A stretch of 63,871 nucleotides of DNA from Halieaceae bacterium (GCA_902518075.1 CABYEX010000006.1:1-63871), one strand, 5' to 3'; shown: positions 1-8,079, numbered from the stretch's first letter. Program-made: numbers and translations. The notes: generated by a model from the sequence alone, not told the origin.

Positions 1-1
1 C

Positions 2-244
2 AATCGTCAAGGCAAGCCAGGTAATCAAGATTCAATATTAATGTCTGAGGACGCCTTTGGCTGTCCAGGATTTGGTGGGTCAATTGGCTTGGCTGATCCA
101 TCGGCAGGACTGTCCTTCGGGTATTGCATGAACAATATGGGACCGGGCACTGCCTTAACACCCAGAGGGCAAAATCTGCTTGACGCAACCTACTCTTGCC
201 TTGGATACACGCGGTTAATTTCTGGCAGGTGGAGTTCGATGTAA
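2..244 (+). CDS. Serine hydrolase (beta-lactamase/EstB family), C-terminal part, cut by window edge
   Basis: The reading frame is open from the first bases of the window, so the start lies upstream. The visible 80 residues match the C-terminus of serine beta-lactamase-like hydrolases (class C/EstB fold): a PGFGGS-IGLADP segment followed by GYCMNNMG, which forms the last core strand and helix. In relatives as I recall them, the residue before PG is usually His (HPG, equivalent to the KTG motif). Here it is Cys (FGCPG), which may alter or abolish activity. The nucleophile Ser-x-x-Lys is outside the window. The gene is followed by the first array repeat. Confidence 0.75.
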   Translation, partial: NRQGKPGNQDSILMSEDAFGCPGFGGSIGLADPSAGLSFGYCMNNMGPGTALTPRGQNLLDATYSCLGYTRLISGRWSSM

Positions 245-260
245 AGCCTTTGCTAAAAAG

Positions 261-350
261 TATTTGGGGTTCACCATTATAATCACAACAACAGTTAGAC
301 CTCCCCGCACCACATTTTGCTCCGGTATGACCTTTCAGATTGGAACAGCG
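261..350 (+). repeat. Array repeat A plus degenerate repeat B
   Basis: Positions 261-306 carry a diverged repeat A (CACCATTATAATCACAAC, then GTTAGAC). Positions 311-350 carry a worn repeat B (TTTTGCTCCGGTATGACC). The B copy has lost the CTGACA and GATAGT boxes. The rest of the gene-free stretch up to 597 shows no other recognisable element. Confidence 0.7.
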
Positions 351-597
351 TATTGCCGCTGAGACCACAACTTTGCCGATAAGGGTAGGCTTGGCGTGGC
401 GGCTGACTGTTTTCGGTTGGCTAGCACCCTATGTAGGATGCGCCTAAGAATCCTCCACCCGGGCAACATTCAATCGAATGCATGTGGAAATACTGAATAT
501 CCCTCTTGTTAATCAGAATCAGGGCCTAGAACTGGCGCCACATCGCAACTTCGTATTAAAGTCGCGGGTATACATCAAGATCACTGTAGGGGGTTCA

Positions 598-1065
598 ATG
601 TCCAAGTTTATTAAAGCGCTCGGGTTTATTGCTGTAGGAGTATCAGCGAGCGTTAGTGCAGATACCATTTCTGAGATTAAACAGGTCCTACTAAACAACA
701 TTCAATTCACCAATCAAAATTTGAAGCAAGACCCCATGCGAATTTCAAAAAAAGGGTCTACGGAGTTTTTCTCAAGCGGAGGACTTCTAAATGAAATTAC
801 GCGGAATACTACTGACAATACTTTTGTTTCTTTTTCCGGAAACATTAAACATGTTGATATTACGGTGATCGTAGAGGGCCAAGCTGCGGTGGCTCATTAC
901 TATCAAGAAGCAGTTATGCAACCACAAGGCTCCGCAAGGGTACCCAATTACCGAACTAGAGTTACGCAAGTGTTCGTTAAAGAGGATGGAGAGTGGAAGA
1001 TTCGAGCCGCGCATTGGTCGCCGCTTGTTGGTGGTGCTGGTACCTCCCAGACTGTTGTTAGGTGA
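598..1065 (+). CDS. Exported NTF2/SnoaL-like protein
   Basis: I chose the ATG at 598 because it opens a good Sec signal peptide (MSKFIKALGFIAVGVSASVSA) and follows a purine-rich GTAGGGGG stretch. The frame stays open 40 codons further upstream without such features. The mature part of about 135 residues has the layout of the SnoaL/DUF4440 (NTF2-like) fold: an N-terminal helix, then strands with VTVIVEGQAAVAHY and a final VFVKEDGEWKIRAAHWS strand, which is a typical NTF2-like ending. No catalytic residues can be assigned. It is a single-gene module between array repeats. Confidence 0.75.
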   Translation: MSKFIKALGFIAVGVSASVSADTISEIKQVLLNNIQFTNQNLKQDPMRISKKGSTEFFSSGGLLNEITRNTTDNTFVSFSGNIKHVDITVIVEGQAAVAHYYQEAVMQPQGSARVPNYRTRVTQVFVKEDGEWKIRAAHWSPLVGGAGTSQTVVR

Positions 1066-1100
1066 GATGGTAGACGAGATGGCATTATTGTTAGTCGTCT

Positions 1101-1150
1101 GATGTATCCGAGGGGTAACCATTACAATCACATCGGCAGTTAGGCCCCCC
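1101..1150 (+). repeat. Array repeat A
   Basis: The copy contains GATGTATCC, GGGGTAACCATTACAATC and CAGTTAGGCCCC. TAAC and GTTA can pair, and the distal box reads GTTAGGC. Confidence 0.8.
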
Positions 1151-1160
1151 CCTGGGGATT

Positions 1161-1367
1161 CTACCGATGGGCTAATCGACGGATTCCAAATAGTCCAAGC
1201 AAGCCGCTCAGCATGAATAGGACAAACAGAGGCAGTACTGGGATAGGTTCGGCTTCCTCAGAAGTTCTCGACTCCACCTCAGAATCACCTGCCATCGGAG
1301 CAGATTCAAAAGCTATTGCACTTCGCACGTATACTGCGTCATCCAACACAAATCCCTGAGAGTGAAA
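1161..1367 (-). pseudogene. Remnant of a secreted protein with a CTERM-type sorting tail
   Basis: Only the last 70 or so residues of a protein remain on the minus strand. They end in a short acidic linker, the sequence EPIPVLP, a hydrophobic helix (about 18 residues) and a basic IRRLAHR tail. This is the layout of exosortase/archaeosortase-type CTERM signals (IPTL-CTERM-like) that anchor exported proteins before cleavage. No start codon with a signal peptide is present, because the sequence runs into the start of the next, oppositely oriented gene. I read it as a gene truncated by the incoming module. Confidence 0.45.
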
Positions 1368-1368
1368 A

Positions 1369-1947
1369 ATGGCACGCATACCGTTAGCACTTCGAGAACC
1401 CATCGGCGATCAAGAGGCAATGCTGACTGCAATAGAGCAGACGATGGGCTACTTACCAAACAACCTCCTGATTATGGCCCACTGGCCAGAATTGTTGAGC
1501 GCGTTTTCTGGGCTTGGCGGCACAATCCTGCACACGGGTGTGATTGAAGCGGAGTTAAAGCAACTAGTGGCAATGGTCGCTAGCACAGCACACGGATGTG
1601 AATACTGTCAGGCTCATACATCGCACGCCGCTCACCAGAATGGAGCGAGCCACGACAAGGTTGCCGCAGTATTCGAATTTGAAAGCTCCACGCTATTTAC
1701 CGACCGAGAGAGGGCCGCTCTGCGCTTGGCATGGCATGGAGCGTTGCAACCCAATCAAGTTTCCGATGCAGACTTTGAGGAACTCCGGCGCCACTTCAAC
1801 GATAAAGAAACAGTGGAGTTGGTCTCTGTTGTTTCTCTTTTTGGGTTCTTGAATCGCTGGAGCGATACTATGGGTTCTGAGCTCGAGGCCCTGCCAAAAG
1901 AGTTTGCAGACACCCTCGGATTATCCGCGCACCGCATGGCGAAATAA
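1369..1947 (+). CDS. Carboxymuconolactone decarboxylase/AhpD-like protein
   Basis: The 192-residue protein contains the CMD-family redox signature: a CxxC with downstream His (GCEYCQAHTSHAA, residues about 77-89), preceded by LKQLVAMVAS. This is typical of peroxidase-related CMD proteins that act with thiol reductants in the cytoplasm. The N-terminus has the family's usual GYLPN segment. There is no signal peptide. The protein is probably a peroxidase-related or alkylhydroperoxidase-like enzyme; its substrate is unknown. Directly after the stop lies a copied fragment of a MAPEG gene, so this module seems to have replaced an earlier one. Confidence 0.85.
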   Translation: MARIPLALREPIGDQEAMLTAIEQTMGYLPNNLLIMAHWPELLSAFSGLGGTILHTGVIEAELKQLVAMVASTAHGCEYCQAHTSHAAHQNGASHDKVAAVFEFESSTLFTDRERAALRLAWHGALQPNQVSDADFEELRRHFNDKETVELVSVVSLFGFLNRWSDTMGSELEALPKEFADTLGLSAHRMAK

Positions 1948-1948
1948 A

Positions 1949-2036
1949 TTTGGACTCTGCTTTCGCTTCTGACGGGTGCGATTGTGATGTTTCTCTACTC
2001 GAGACCTCTCTAGGCGGGGAAATCGCTGCGAACTCG
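1949..2036 (+). pseudogene. 3' scar of a MAPEG gene
   Basis: This stretch is a diverged copy of the end of the intact MAPEG gene at 13,360-13,770, starting about 65 bp before its stop and running about 20 bp past it (shared pieces: GGTGCGATTGTG and CCGCTGCGAACTCG-like). It contains an extra G that breaks the frame. It sits between the CMD gene and repeat A, exactly where the same tail sits before repeat A at 13,799. Confidence 0.7.
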
Positions 2037-2042
2037 ATGTTA

Positions 2043-2161
2043 TCCCCTAATGTATCTGGCCGGTAACTATCACAATCACAACGACGGTTAGCCCTCCCGT
2101 GCCCCATTTGCGCTGACATAACCTCTCACATTGAAATAGTCCTGCGGTAAGCTGGGGCATG
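2043..2161 (+). promoter_or_regulatory. Array repeats A and B, contiguous, ending on the next gene's ATG
   Basis: Repeat A runs from 2043 to 2095 (TAACTATCACAATCACAAC...GGTTAGCCC). Repeat B runs from 2101 to 2161 with CTGACA as -35, a 16-base gap and AATAGT as -10. B ends GCGGTAAGCTGGGGC followed by the start codon of the MBL-fold gene. The leader RNA would be about 13 bases. Confidence 0.7.
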
Positions 2162-3202
2162 ACGTCGCGAACCAAACTAGCAGTCATAGCTACGCTTTTA
2201 GGTTTGTCGCTTTTGGCTGTGAACTATGGCGTTAATAATTTGTCGATGGCGCCACCGACTGAACCAGAGTGGGAAATTATTCCTCGGAAGGAAGTAGCAG
2301 CCGGCAGTGTCACTGTGAGGTTCACTGGCTCCACAACATTACTCTTCGATGATGGCGAAACTAGCTGGATGACCGACGGTTGGTTTAGTAGACCAACCTT
2401 CAGTGAAATCATCACTCAGCGTGTAGAGCCAGACTTATCAGCTATTAGCAGAGGCCTCAAAGCGAACGAGGTCGATAAGCTCGATGCCGTCATCCCACTC
2501 CATTCGCATTATGATCATGCGATGGATTCGCCCGAGGTCGCTCGTCGAACCGGCGCTAAACTCTATGGCTCAGAATCAACCGCTAATATTGCTCGAGGCT
2601 GGGGATTAGACGAGGGCAGGATAGAGATTTTTACAAATAAAAAATCAATCGTTTTAGGCGATTTTATTATCACACCAATTGAGTCCAATCATTTCCAATT
2701 TGTAGACCCGGAGATCGCAAAAAGAGCGCTAGATCTGCCTACCATCGACAGCCCGCTCGTCCCGCCCGCTCCAATCACTAATTACCGGGTAGGAAAGACC
2801 TATGTATTGCACGTGGAACATCCCCTAGGTTCCTTCGCCATAGTTGGTAGCGCTGGCTTTATAGAGGGCGGACTGAGAGGCTTTAAGGCAGACGTCCTAT
2901 TCCTTGGTGTGGGGAGTTTGGGTAAGCAGTCGGTTGAATATAGGCAAAAATATTGGGAGGAAACGGTTGGCAGGCTCGAGCCATCAACCGTAATTCCAAT
3001 TCATTACGATAGCCTCTTGGGTGAGCCACGCGGCCCTGTTCGAGGACACAGTGCCCTTTATGGAGTCATGAGCGGAACAGATAATTTAAATGTTCTGCCT
3101 TATTTAGAGGAAAACATGTCACGTTCAGAGTCAGTAACTTCCATTGCGACTTTGCCTCGATTTACTGAGGTCGAAGTGCCTCTTGCTATGACGAGAAGGT
3201 GA
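2159..3202 (+). CDS. Exported MBL-fold metal-dependent hydrolase
   Basis: The protein has 347 residues. The first 30 form a signal anchor or signal peptide. The metal-binding motif HSHYDH (HxHxDH) lies near residue 120, further His residues in ESNHFQF near residue 180 and IPIHYDS near residue 283, and a late GHS at about 297. This is the UlaG/RomA-like branch of the metallo-beta-lactamase fold, probably a periplasmic hydrolase of unknown substrate. The start codon is supplied by repeat B, so the promoter, leader and start come from the array element. A module-type single gene. Confidence 0.85.
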   Translation: MTSRTKLAVIATLLGLSLLAVNYGVNNLSMAPPTEPEWEIIPRKEVAAGSVTVRFTGSTTLLFDDGETSWMTDGWFSRPTFSEIITQRVEPDLSAISRGLKANEVDKLDAVIPLHSHYDHAMDSPEVARRTGAKLYGSESTANIARGWGLDEGRIEIFTNKKSIVLGDFIITPIESNHFQFVDPEIAKRALDLPTIDSPLVPPAPITNYRVGKTYVLHVEHPLGSFAIVGSAGFIEGGLRGFKADVLFLGVGSLGKQSVEYRQKYWEETVGRLEPSTVIPIHYDSLLGEPRGPVRGHSALYGVMSGTDNLNVLPYLEENMSRSESVTSIATLPRFTEVEVPLAMTRR

Positions 3203-3275
3203 TGCTTCACGCACGCATGTGGGCCGCAGATTAGGGCCCAAGCTGGCATAAAAATGAGCCTCAGCGCCGATGCCA

Positions 3276-3330
3276 CCCCCTAATGTATCTGGGCGATAAC
3301 CATCACAATCACAACAGCTGCAAGATCCCC
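3276..3330 (+). repeat. Array repeat A
   Basis: CCCCCTAATGTATCTGGGCG is followed by ATAACCATCACAATCACAAC. The distal arm is degraded (GCTGCAAGATCCCC), so the hairpin is lost here. The orientation is + although the next gene is on the minus strand. Confidence 0.8.
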
Positions 3331-3356
3331 ATTATAATAATACCTGCTCAAATGAC

Positions 3357-3872
3357 TTAGATTAGTTGCCTATGTCGCCAATCAGCTAATCTTCGTTGCG
3401 CTAGCGAATAGTTTTCATCCAGCTCTGCCAGGAGAGAAGTGAGTTCTGGACGCCTCAGCTGGCAACCAAGCAGTGACACATAGCTTTTACCCTCTACACC
3501 ACCAAAAAAAAGCCATCGCAAACGGCTCTGGTCTCTTGCTGCCGGTCTGTTATGGATGCGGCTCACAGTTATGCGCTGATCCGAGCTAAGTTGTATCCAA
3601 GAAAGCATCCTCTCGACGTCTGCCTTGAAATGCGCCAGCGTATATGAATACGACGACACTTTCTCTCCGGGGGCACTGCAGGTAATCCGCGGCACCCCGT
3701 TTTCGTCGAGGTAATATCGAAGTGTGCGAATGGCTATATCGTCATCGGCTCTGACTTGCACAATGTCAAAAGACACTTGCAATGCTGCAGTCCAAGGAGA
3801 GTGCAGAAGCGCTGCCAAGAGGATTGCCAAAACCTGGTTTGTAAAGTTCGTCTTTATTATTACAATCTTCAC
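3357..3872 (-). CDS. Exported protein of unknown function
   Basis: The 171-residue protein starts with a signal peptide (hydrophobic VLAILLAALLHS, cleavage likely near TAALQ). The mature part has two cysteines (ITCSAPG and LLGCQLRR) and a mixed alpha/beta pattern. I do not recognise a family. The gene is oriented against the array repeats on both sides, and those repeats keep the + orientation. Confidence 0.65.
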   Translation of the reverse strand: MKIVIIKTNFTNQVLAILLAALLHSPWTAALQVSFDIVQVRADDDIAIRTLRYYLDENGVPRITCSAPGEKVSSYSYTLAHFKADVERMLSWIQLSSDQRITVSRIHNRPAARDQSRLRWLFFGGVEGKSYVSLLGCQLRRPELTSLLAELDENYSLAQRRLADWRHRQLI

Positions 3873-3979
3873 GCAAGAAACAGGGAGTGATATCCGGCTG
3901 AAAAGTCTAGTTGATTTGGAAAAATTAGATCATTGCCGTTTAAAAAAAGATCAGTTACCTGGTTTAGTTTAGGTAACGC

Positions 3980-4034
3980 CTCCCATTGCATCCGGGCGGC
4001 AACCATCGCTATCACCCCGGCGGTTAGCTCCCTC
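3980..4034 (+). repeat. Array repeat A
   Basis: The copy has CCTCCCATTGCATCCGGGCG, CAACCATCGCTATCACC and CGGTTAGC. The CAACC/GGTTA arms pair with one G-T wobble. It lies in front of the + strand methyltransferase and behind the start of a minus-strand gene. Confidence 0.75.
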
Positions 4035-4148
4035 CACCCCTGGGCTTATCGGCAGAAAATTTCTTCGTTGGTATTTGAGATTTGAACAGCGCCGTCTAAG
4101 ACTGTGATTTCTCTATTATTGGAATGAAACGTCAAGTCTGGAGGCAGG

Positions 4149-4877
4149 ATGCTGATAGTAAGGTGGACGATTTACTTTTGCCTGGCCGCTGGGGCATGGA
4201 GTGCAAGAGCGGATGGCGACCTAGAAAATTCTTACTACACTACTGGTCTGCCTAGCCGTGACGGAATTGGCAAATTTTACATGGGAAGAGAGATTTCCCA
4301 TGTCATGGGTCACTTGGGCGCTGGTTGGCTGGAGCGGCCAGAGCGGGAGCGTCAAGAGCGCACAGATCTTTTGATCGCCGGACTCAGTCTGTCGGAGGAC
4401 TCTGTGGTCGCAGACATTGGCGCCGGCACGGGTTACTTCACATTTCCTGTTGCACAGCGGGTAAGTCGGGGGAAGGTTTTCTCGGTTGATATTCAACCCG
4501 AGATGTTGGCTCGCATAGCGCGGCGGAAAGCTCTGGAAAATGTAGCCAACGTGGAAACCGTTCTGGGCGAGGCGGATGACCCCAAGCTACCCGACAATGA
4601 GATTGACCTGGCTTTCATCGTGGACGCATACCACGAGTTTGCGTTTCCCAGAGAGATGGGCGAGCGTCTGAAAGAGTCTTTGAAGCCAGGCGGACAACTT
4701 GTGCTCGTGGAGTACCGAGCAGAAGACCCACGCGTTCCCATCAAGCGGCTGCACAAGATGAGTGAGGTGCAGGTGAAACAGGAAATGGCGGCCATTGGCT
4801 TCGATTGGGTCAGGACGGAAAGCTACCTGCCGCAGCAACATGTGCTTGTTTTTCAAAAGCCAAGGGCCCAACCCTGA
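4149..4877 (+). CDS. Class I SAM-dependent methyltransferase with signal peptide
   Basis: The 242-residue protein begins with a hydrophobic stretch ending AWSARADG, which looks like a Sec signal peptide. The SAM-binding fold follows: motif I VADIGAGTGYFT (about residues 86-97), the acidic end of strand 2 SVDIQPEML, AFIVDAYHEF for motif II and LKPGGQLVLVEY for motif III. The MGHLGAGWLERPERE segment before motif I is characteristic of a family of exported methyltransferases in proteobacteria. The substrate is unknown. Export of a SAM enzyme is odd; the hydrophobic start could instead be a membrane anchor. Confidence 0.85.
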   Translation: MLIVRWTIYFCLAAGAWSARADGDLENSYYTTGLPSRDGIGKFYMGREISHVMGHLGAGWLERPERERQERTDLLIAGLSLSEDSVVADIGAGTGYFTFPVAQRVSRGKVFSVDIQPEMLARIARRKALENVANVETVLGEADDPKLPDNEIDLAFIVDAYHEFAFPREMGERLKESLKPGGQLVLVEYRAEDPRVPIKRLHKMSEVQVKQEMAAIGFDWVRTESYLPQQHVLVFQKPRAQP

Positions 4878-4957
4878 AGGCCGTTTGATCAATAAAAACC
4901 TATTCACTATCGGTCTTGATTTCGGCTAAGAAGGAGTCGGCGTACTTTTCGCATTTC

Positions 4958-5000
4958 TTAGTGTATCTGGGCGGTAACCATCACAACGACATGTCTTAGT
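4958..5000 (+). repeat. Array repeat A, shortened
   Basis: TTAGTGTATCTGGGCGGTAA is followed by CCATCACAACGAC and CTTAGTGG. The copy has an internal deletion of about 8 bases in the loop and a weak distal arm. Confidence 0.75.
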
Positions 5001-5049
5001 GGTTAAATTGAGATGTCCGTAATTACCTTAATGAGCTGGGAGGAACGTG

Positions 5050-5517
5050 ATGTCGTGGGAAGCAATTGGCGCGATGGGGAGCCTGTTGGGTGCTATCTCT
5101 GTTTTGCTTACTCTTCTATACCTTGCAAAGCAGATCAAAGAAAACTCAAAACTCCTCACGACATCTGTCTACCAGACAGCCGTAGACGGGTATAACGAGA
5201 TGGCCTCTATGTTCCTCGAAAACCCTGAGTTGGCTAGAAATCTGCTGATGGACAAGCCCGTCCAGCTCAGCGAGGTAGATGCGTATAAGCTGAACCTCAT
5301 ACTGCGTGTGTACCTAAACCAAGGTCTAAAACTATTTAAGCTTTATGAAGCCGGTATTTTCCCTGAGGAAGACTGGTTACTCAGAGCGGCGGAGATCAAA
5401 CAGGTAATTAACCAAACGGATTTTTCACGAGATTTTGTTGAGAACAATCTTATTTTCAGTCAAATGTGCAGTCATCTGGATGACTTAGCAGTAAAGCCTG
5501 CTTCAAAGTTTGAGTAG
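5050..5517 (+). CDS. Membrane-anchored protein of unknown function, family 1 copy
   Basis: The ATG at 5050 follows GGGAGGAACGTG, a good ribosome site; a GTG at 5047 is also possible. The 155 residues begin with one transmembrane helix (LLGAISVLLTLLYLAKQIKE), then a cytoplasmic all-helical part. The layout matches the protein at 5954-6478 (TM helix ending in LxxQI(K/R)xxxK), so both belong to one family and sit in neighbouring modules. Function unknown. Confidence 0.65.
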   Translation: MSWEAIGAMGSLLGAISVLLTLLYLAKQIKENSKLLTTSVYQTAVDGYNEMASMFLENPELARNLLMDKPVQLSEVDAYKLNLILRVYLNQGLKLFKLYEAGIFPEEDWLLRAAEIKQVINQTDFSRDFVENNLIFSQMCSHLDDLAVKPASKFE

Positions 5518-5581
5518 GCGTCTGTTTGGCGGCCTCATGGGCTGATCCAAAAAAAACATTTCAGGTGCCTGCCCAGTCCCA

Positions 5582-5698
5582 CCCCCTAATTTATCTGGGC
5601 GATAACCATCACAATCACAACGATGGTTAGCCCCCGGTACCCCACGCTCTGACATGACCTCCCACAGGTAGGTAGTCCCGCGGTAAGGTGAGGGTATG
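5582..5698 (+). promoter_or_regulatory. Array repeats A and B, contiguous
   Basis: Repeat A is at 5582-5635 (GATAACCATCACAATCACAAC, GGTTAGCCC). Repeat B is at 5641-5698 with CTGACA as -35 and GGTAGT as -10, ending on an ATG at 5696. Here the ATG opens only a 10-codon reading frame. Confidence 0.7.
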
Positions 5699-5776
5699 AG
5701 CGGTGAAGATTGGCTTTGGTTAGGTTAAACGATCATTGGCTGGGTCGCACTATGGCTTGCGACAGGTAACGCATGA
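5696..5776 (+). pseudogene. Broken mini-gene started by repeat B
   Basis: The ATG of repeat B opens MSGEDWLWLG and a stop at 5726-5728. The same frame then continues TIIGWVALWLATGNA to a second stop at 5776. Read through, this would be a small single-helix membrane protein of 26 residues, so a point mutation to TAA probably killed it. The remaining gene-free DNA to 5953 holds one further fragment of the B signal-peptide sequence. Confidence 0.35.
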
Positions 5777-5801
5777 ATCCTGCCTTGGAGAGGGGTTACC
5801 G

Positions 5802-5830
5802 ATGATGACTAAACCACTACCCTTCGCGAG
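5802..5830 (+). repeat. Fragment of the repeat B coding tail
   Basis: GATGATGACTAAACCACTAC is the start of the stock signal peptide (M-T-K-P-L) seen after several B repeats, here without the promoter half and soon running out of similarity. Confidence 0.6.
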
Positions 5831-5953
5831 GCTGCACAGCGTCAGACCTATTACGCGCTATTTGAAAATCTCAAGCTGACCTGAAATATTTGAGCCTTTT
5901 TCAGGCCTAATCGATCGAGTTGTTAGACCGATTCGAATAAAAGGGGAAGAACA

Positions 5954-6478
5954 GTGGATTCTGAATATATTTCTATCATGGTGCAGGTGATTGCAGCCTT
6001 GGGCGTGATCGCATCAGTTTTTTATCTTAGCTTGCAAATAAGACAACAAAACAAAATCACGCGCGCAGAGTTTGGGCACCATCTTACAGAACGCCTGTAC
6101 AACCGATATTTTCAGACGGTAAAAGATAGAGAATATTGCGAGTTCCTCTCTCAAGATTGGTCGGCGGAGGAAGATAGAACAGCCGGTGATTATTACAGAA
6201 TCACTCACTTTTTGGCGATGTGCTTAGTAGACATACGAGACGTATACGAGAAGGTTAACGAGGGGATAGTGGATGAGCGCCATCTCACCATGAGGGCCAA
6301 CGCCCTGAAGCTAGGCACTATGAAATCGGGCATCGCAATGCGACTTTGGGGAGGGTACCGAGCAAATGCAGAAGATCCATTCGTCACCTGGTTCGAAAGC
6401 GAGATTTACGATGGAAACTTTAAAGCCCCTGACATGGATGATGAACTCGCTAGGCGCTTAAATGCGAGACGAGACTAA
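5954..6478 (+). CDS. Membrane-anchored protein of unknown function, family 2 copy
   Basis: The start is a GTG with AAGGGGAAGA just upstream. The 174 residues open with one transmembrane helix (VQVIAALGVIASVFYLSLQI) followed by RQQNK and a soluble helical domain ending in an Arg-rich tail. It shares its layout with the protein at 5050-5517. I do not know the function. Between the two lie repeats A and B and a dead mini-gene. Confidence 0.7.
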   Translation: MDSEYISIMVQVIAALGVIASVFYLSLQIRQQNKITRAEFGHHLTERLYNRYFQTVKDREYCEFLSQDWSAEEDRTAGDYYRITHFLAMCLVDIRDVYEKVNEGIVDERHLTMRANALKLGTMKSGIAMRLWGGYRANAEDPFVTWFESEIYDGNFKAPDMDDELARRLNARRD

Positions 6479-6511
6479 GATCGAAGGGTAATGTTTCGAA
6501 TTGAATCTAAA

Positions 6512-6691
6512 ATGACTGAACCACTCCTCGCCATTCCGCTGTTACTGCCGTTGTCCGTTAGTGCGGGGGAATTGGACGGGAAGGCAATCATTTGTGAAAA
6601 AGAAGCCATGAAAGGTTTTCCGAGAACTGGCGTGGTTGATGGTTACAGGTGGTTACCAAGTGGGCGGTGCGAATTAAGTAATAAGAGTTAA
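6512..6691 (+). CDS. Truncated exported protein with the stock signal peptide
   Basis: The 59-residue frame begins MTEPLLAIPLLLPLSVSAG, the array's stock signal peptide with two changes, cleaved after SAG. The mature part (GKAIICEKE...) is only about 38 residues and has the look of the N-terminus of a longer family. No promoter half of repeat B is present upstream. Probably a remnant. Confidence 0.45.
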   Translation: MTEPLLAIPLLLPLSVSAGELDGKAIICEKEAMKGFPRTGVVDGYRWLPSGRCELSNKS

Positions 6692-6722
6692 CTCATCACA
6701 GAATCCACTAACCTTTTCGTAT

Positions 6723-6842
6723 ATGGAATACAGAGGCTTCAAAGGGCCTCAGGCACTGCTTTTTTTTGGCATCCCAATTGTTTGGTGCGTTTGGCAACTG
6801 ATTGTGTTGAAACGAGATGTGAAGTCTGAACAAAACAAGTGA
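6723..6842 (+). CDS. Small single-pass membrane protein, 39 residues
   Basis: The frame encodes MEYRGFKGPQALLFFGIPIV, a hydrophobic helix ending at Trp-rich VWCVWQLIVL, then a basic and polar tail (KRDVKSEQNK). The regular order of charged head, helix and polar tail supports a real small protein. There is no strong ribosome site. Function unknown. Confidence 0.45.
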   Translation: MEYRGFKGPQALLFFGIPIVWCVWQLIVLKRDVKSEQNK

Positions 6843-6947
6843 GAGTGACACCATTGGGGAGCCGATCATTGTTCAGTGATTGTCCGTTTAGCTGGTGCTA
6901 ATTCGTTAGAGTCTTGAACCTACAAGAATGATTTAAGGCATCAAGCA

Positions 6948-7163
6948 ATGATCTACTTCAGAATATTTACGATCTTCCTCGCTACATCGTTCATGTTGAT
7001 TGTTTTCTACGGTGATCTTGCAACAGTGAAGTCACTTTTAGCTGGCCTGTGTGGAGGTTTTGTTGCAGTGGTGGCTGCACAGAACAGCACCGGTTCTAAA
7101 TTGAGGGACATGGAAAAACACTTAAAGCAGTTGGAAGCCAAGTTGACTGAATACGTTAGATAG
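6948..7163 (+). CDS. Small membrane protein with C-terminal coiled coil
   Basis: The 71-residue protein has two hydrophobic helices (FRIFTIFLATSFMLIVF and LLAGLCGGFVAVVAA) and a heptad-like tail (LRDMEKHLKQLEAKLTEYV). The start ATG follows GGCATCAAGCA without a strong ribosome site. The function is unknown. Confidence 0.55.
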   Translation: MIYFRIFTIFLATSFMLIVFYGDLATVKSLLAGLCGGFVAVVAAQNSTGSKLRDMEKHLKQLEAKLTEYVR

Positions 7164-7227
7164 AGAAGAGTTGGCCATGGAAAGCTACGCGGAGGTTGCC
7201 TCACGCTTTGCAGGCAACTGGCGCCAA

Positions 7228-7635
7228 TTATTTCTTCTCAGTATCGTTATCCGTTTCACAAACGATCTTTGCCGTAACATCACCGGTGACATCTAGATTC
7301 AACTTTGCCTTCCCTTTCATATCCCCCTCAACAGCACATTCTTCTAACGTCTGCCGAACGATCGCCTTAACCACCTCTGAGAACTGTTCTACCGACAGAT
7401 CTGAAACTAGAGGTGAGTCGTTTGATTCAGATGATGAAGTATTTGCAACATCCTTAGCTTGCACAGGCAACACGAGCATAAATAGAAACAGCAGTGCAAG
7501 AGAGCAATGGGGTTTCATCACTGCGATCTCCGCCTCTGTAGGATCAGGAGACTCACGAGCCTTGCGTCTACTCCTGATAAAGAAATACGCGTTGGATGGG
7601 ATTAGCAAACTAAAGAGGATAAATGCGTTAGCCAT
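7228..7635 (-). CDS. Small membrane/exported protein downstream of ybjQ-like gene
   Basis: From the first ATG the frame gives 135 residues with an N-terminal membrane helix (FILFSLLIPSNAYFF) and then, from residue 40, a second start-like MKPHCSLALLFLFMLVLPVQA that looks like a complete signal peptide. Either one protein has two membrane segments, or translation starts at 7518 (GGAG lies about 10 bases before it), giving a 96-residue exported protein. The mature part ends in a strand-rich GDVTAKIVCETDND. It begins 20 bp after the YbjQ-family gene and is probably co-transcribed with it. Confidence 0.6.
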   Translation of the reverse strand: MANAFILFSLLIPSNAYFFIRSRRKARESPDPTEAEIAVMKPHCSLALLFLFMLVLPVQAKDVANTSSSESNDSPLVSDLSVEQFSEVVKAIVRQTLEECAVEGDMKGKAKLNLDVTGDVTAKIVCETDNDTEKK

Positions 7636-7654
7636 ATCTACTGCACAGCTTCTA

Positions 7655-7990
7655 TTATTTCAGTCTCACGGCGGTGCCATTTGCGACTATGAAAAGCATA
7701 GAACGACCTCCTCCGCTAAATTCAGAGTAATCCAAGTCAACACCTACCACGGCATCGGCACCTACTCTTGAGGCTTCTTGGCGGAGTTCCTCTAACGCCT
7801 GACCACGCAAATCTCGCAGCGTGTCTTGAATAGCGCCAGCGCGACCTCCGACAACATCGCGGACTGCTGAAAACATATCTTTAAAGATGTTCATCCCTAC
7901 TGCGACCTCGGCAGAGACAATGTCCACTACCTCTTTTATTTCTCTGTTTGGGACGCTAGCCGTGGTCGTCAACACAATTCCCTGAGACAT
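7655..7990 (-). CDS. YbjQ/UPF0145 family protein
   Basis: I start at 7990 because AGGAG lies eight bases upstream and the product then begins MSQGIVLTTT, as is usual for the family; the frame runs 13 codons further. The 111 residues show the YbjQ layout: a first strand, G-MNIFKDMFSAVRDVVGGRAG in the middle, then EASRVGADAVVGVDLDYSEF and a final MLFIVANGTAV strand. The family (also called heavy-metal-binding YbjQ) forms small oligomers; its role is not established. Confidence 0.9.
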   Translation of the reverse strand: MSQGIVLTTTASVPNREIKEVVDIVSAEVAVGMNIFKDMFSAVRDVVGGRAGAIQDTLRDLRGQALEELRQEASRVGADAVVGVDLDYSEFSGGGRSMLFIVANGTAVRLK

Positions 7991-8079
7991 ATCTGAACTC
8001 CTGTGTGCTTGGAAGACCCTACGCCACAAACCAACCCTTTTTCAATCGCCCAGCAAAGACCTGAACTGACCATCCCTGT

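Noticed and set aside
7196..7771. 191-codon + strand frame
   Set aside because: It is the opposite strand of two well-supported minus-strand genes, one of them YbjQ-like.
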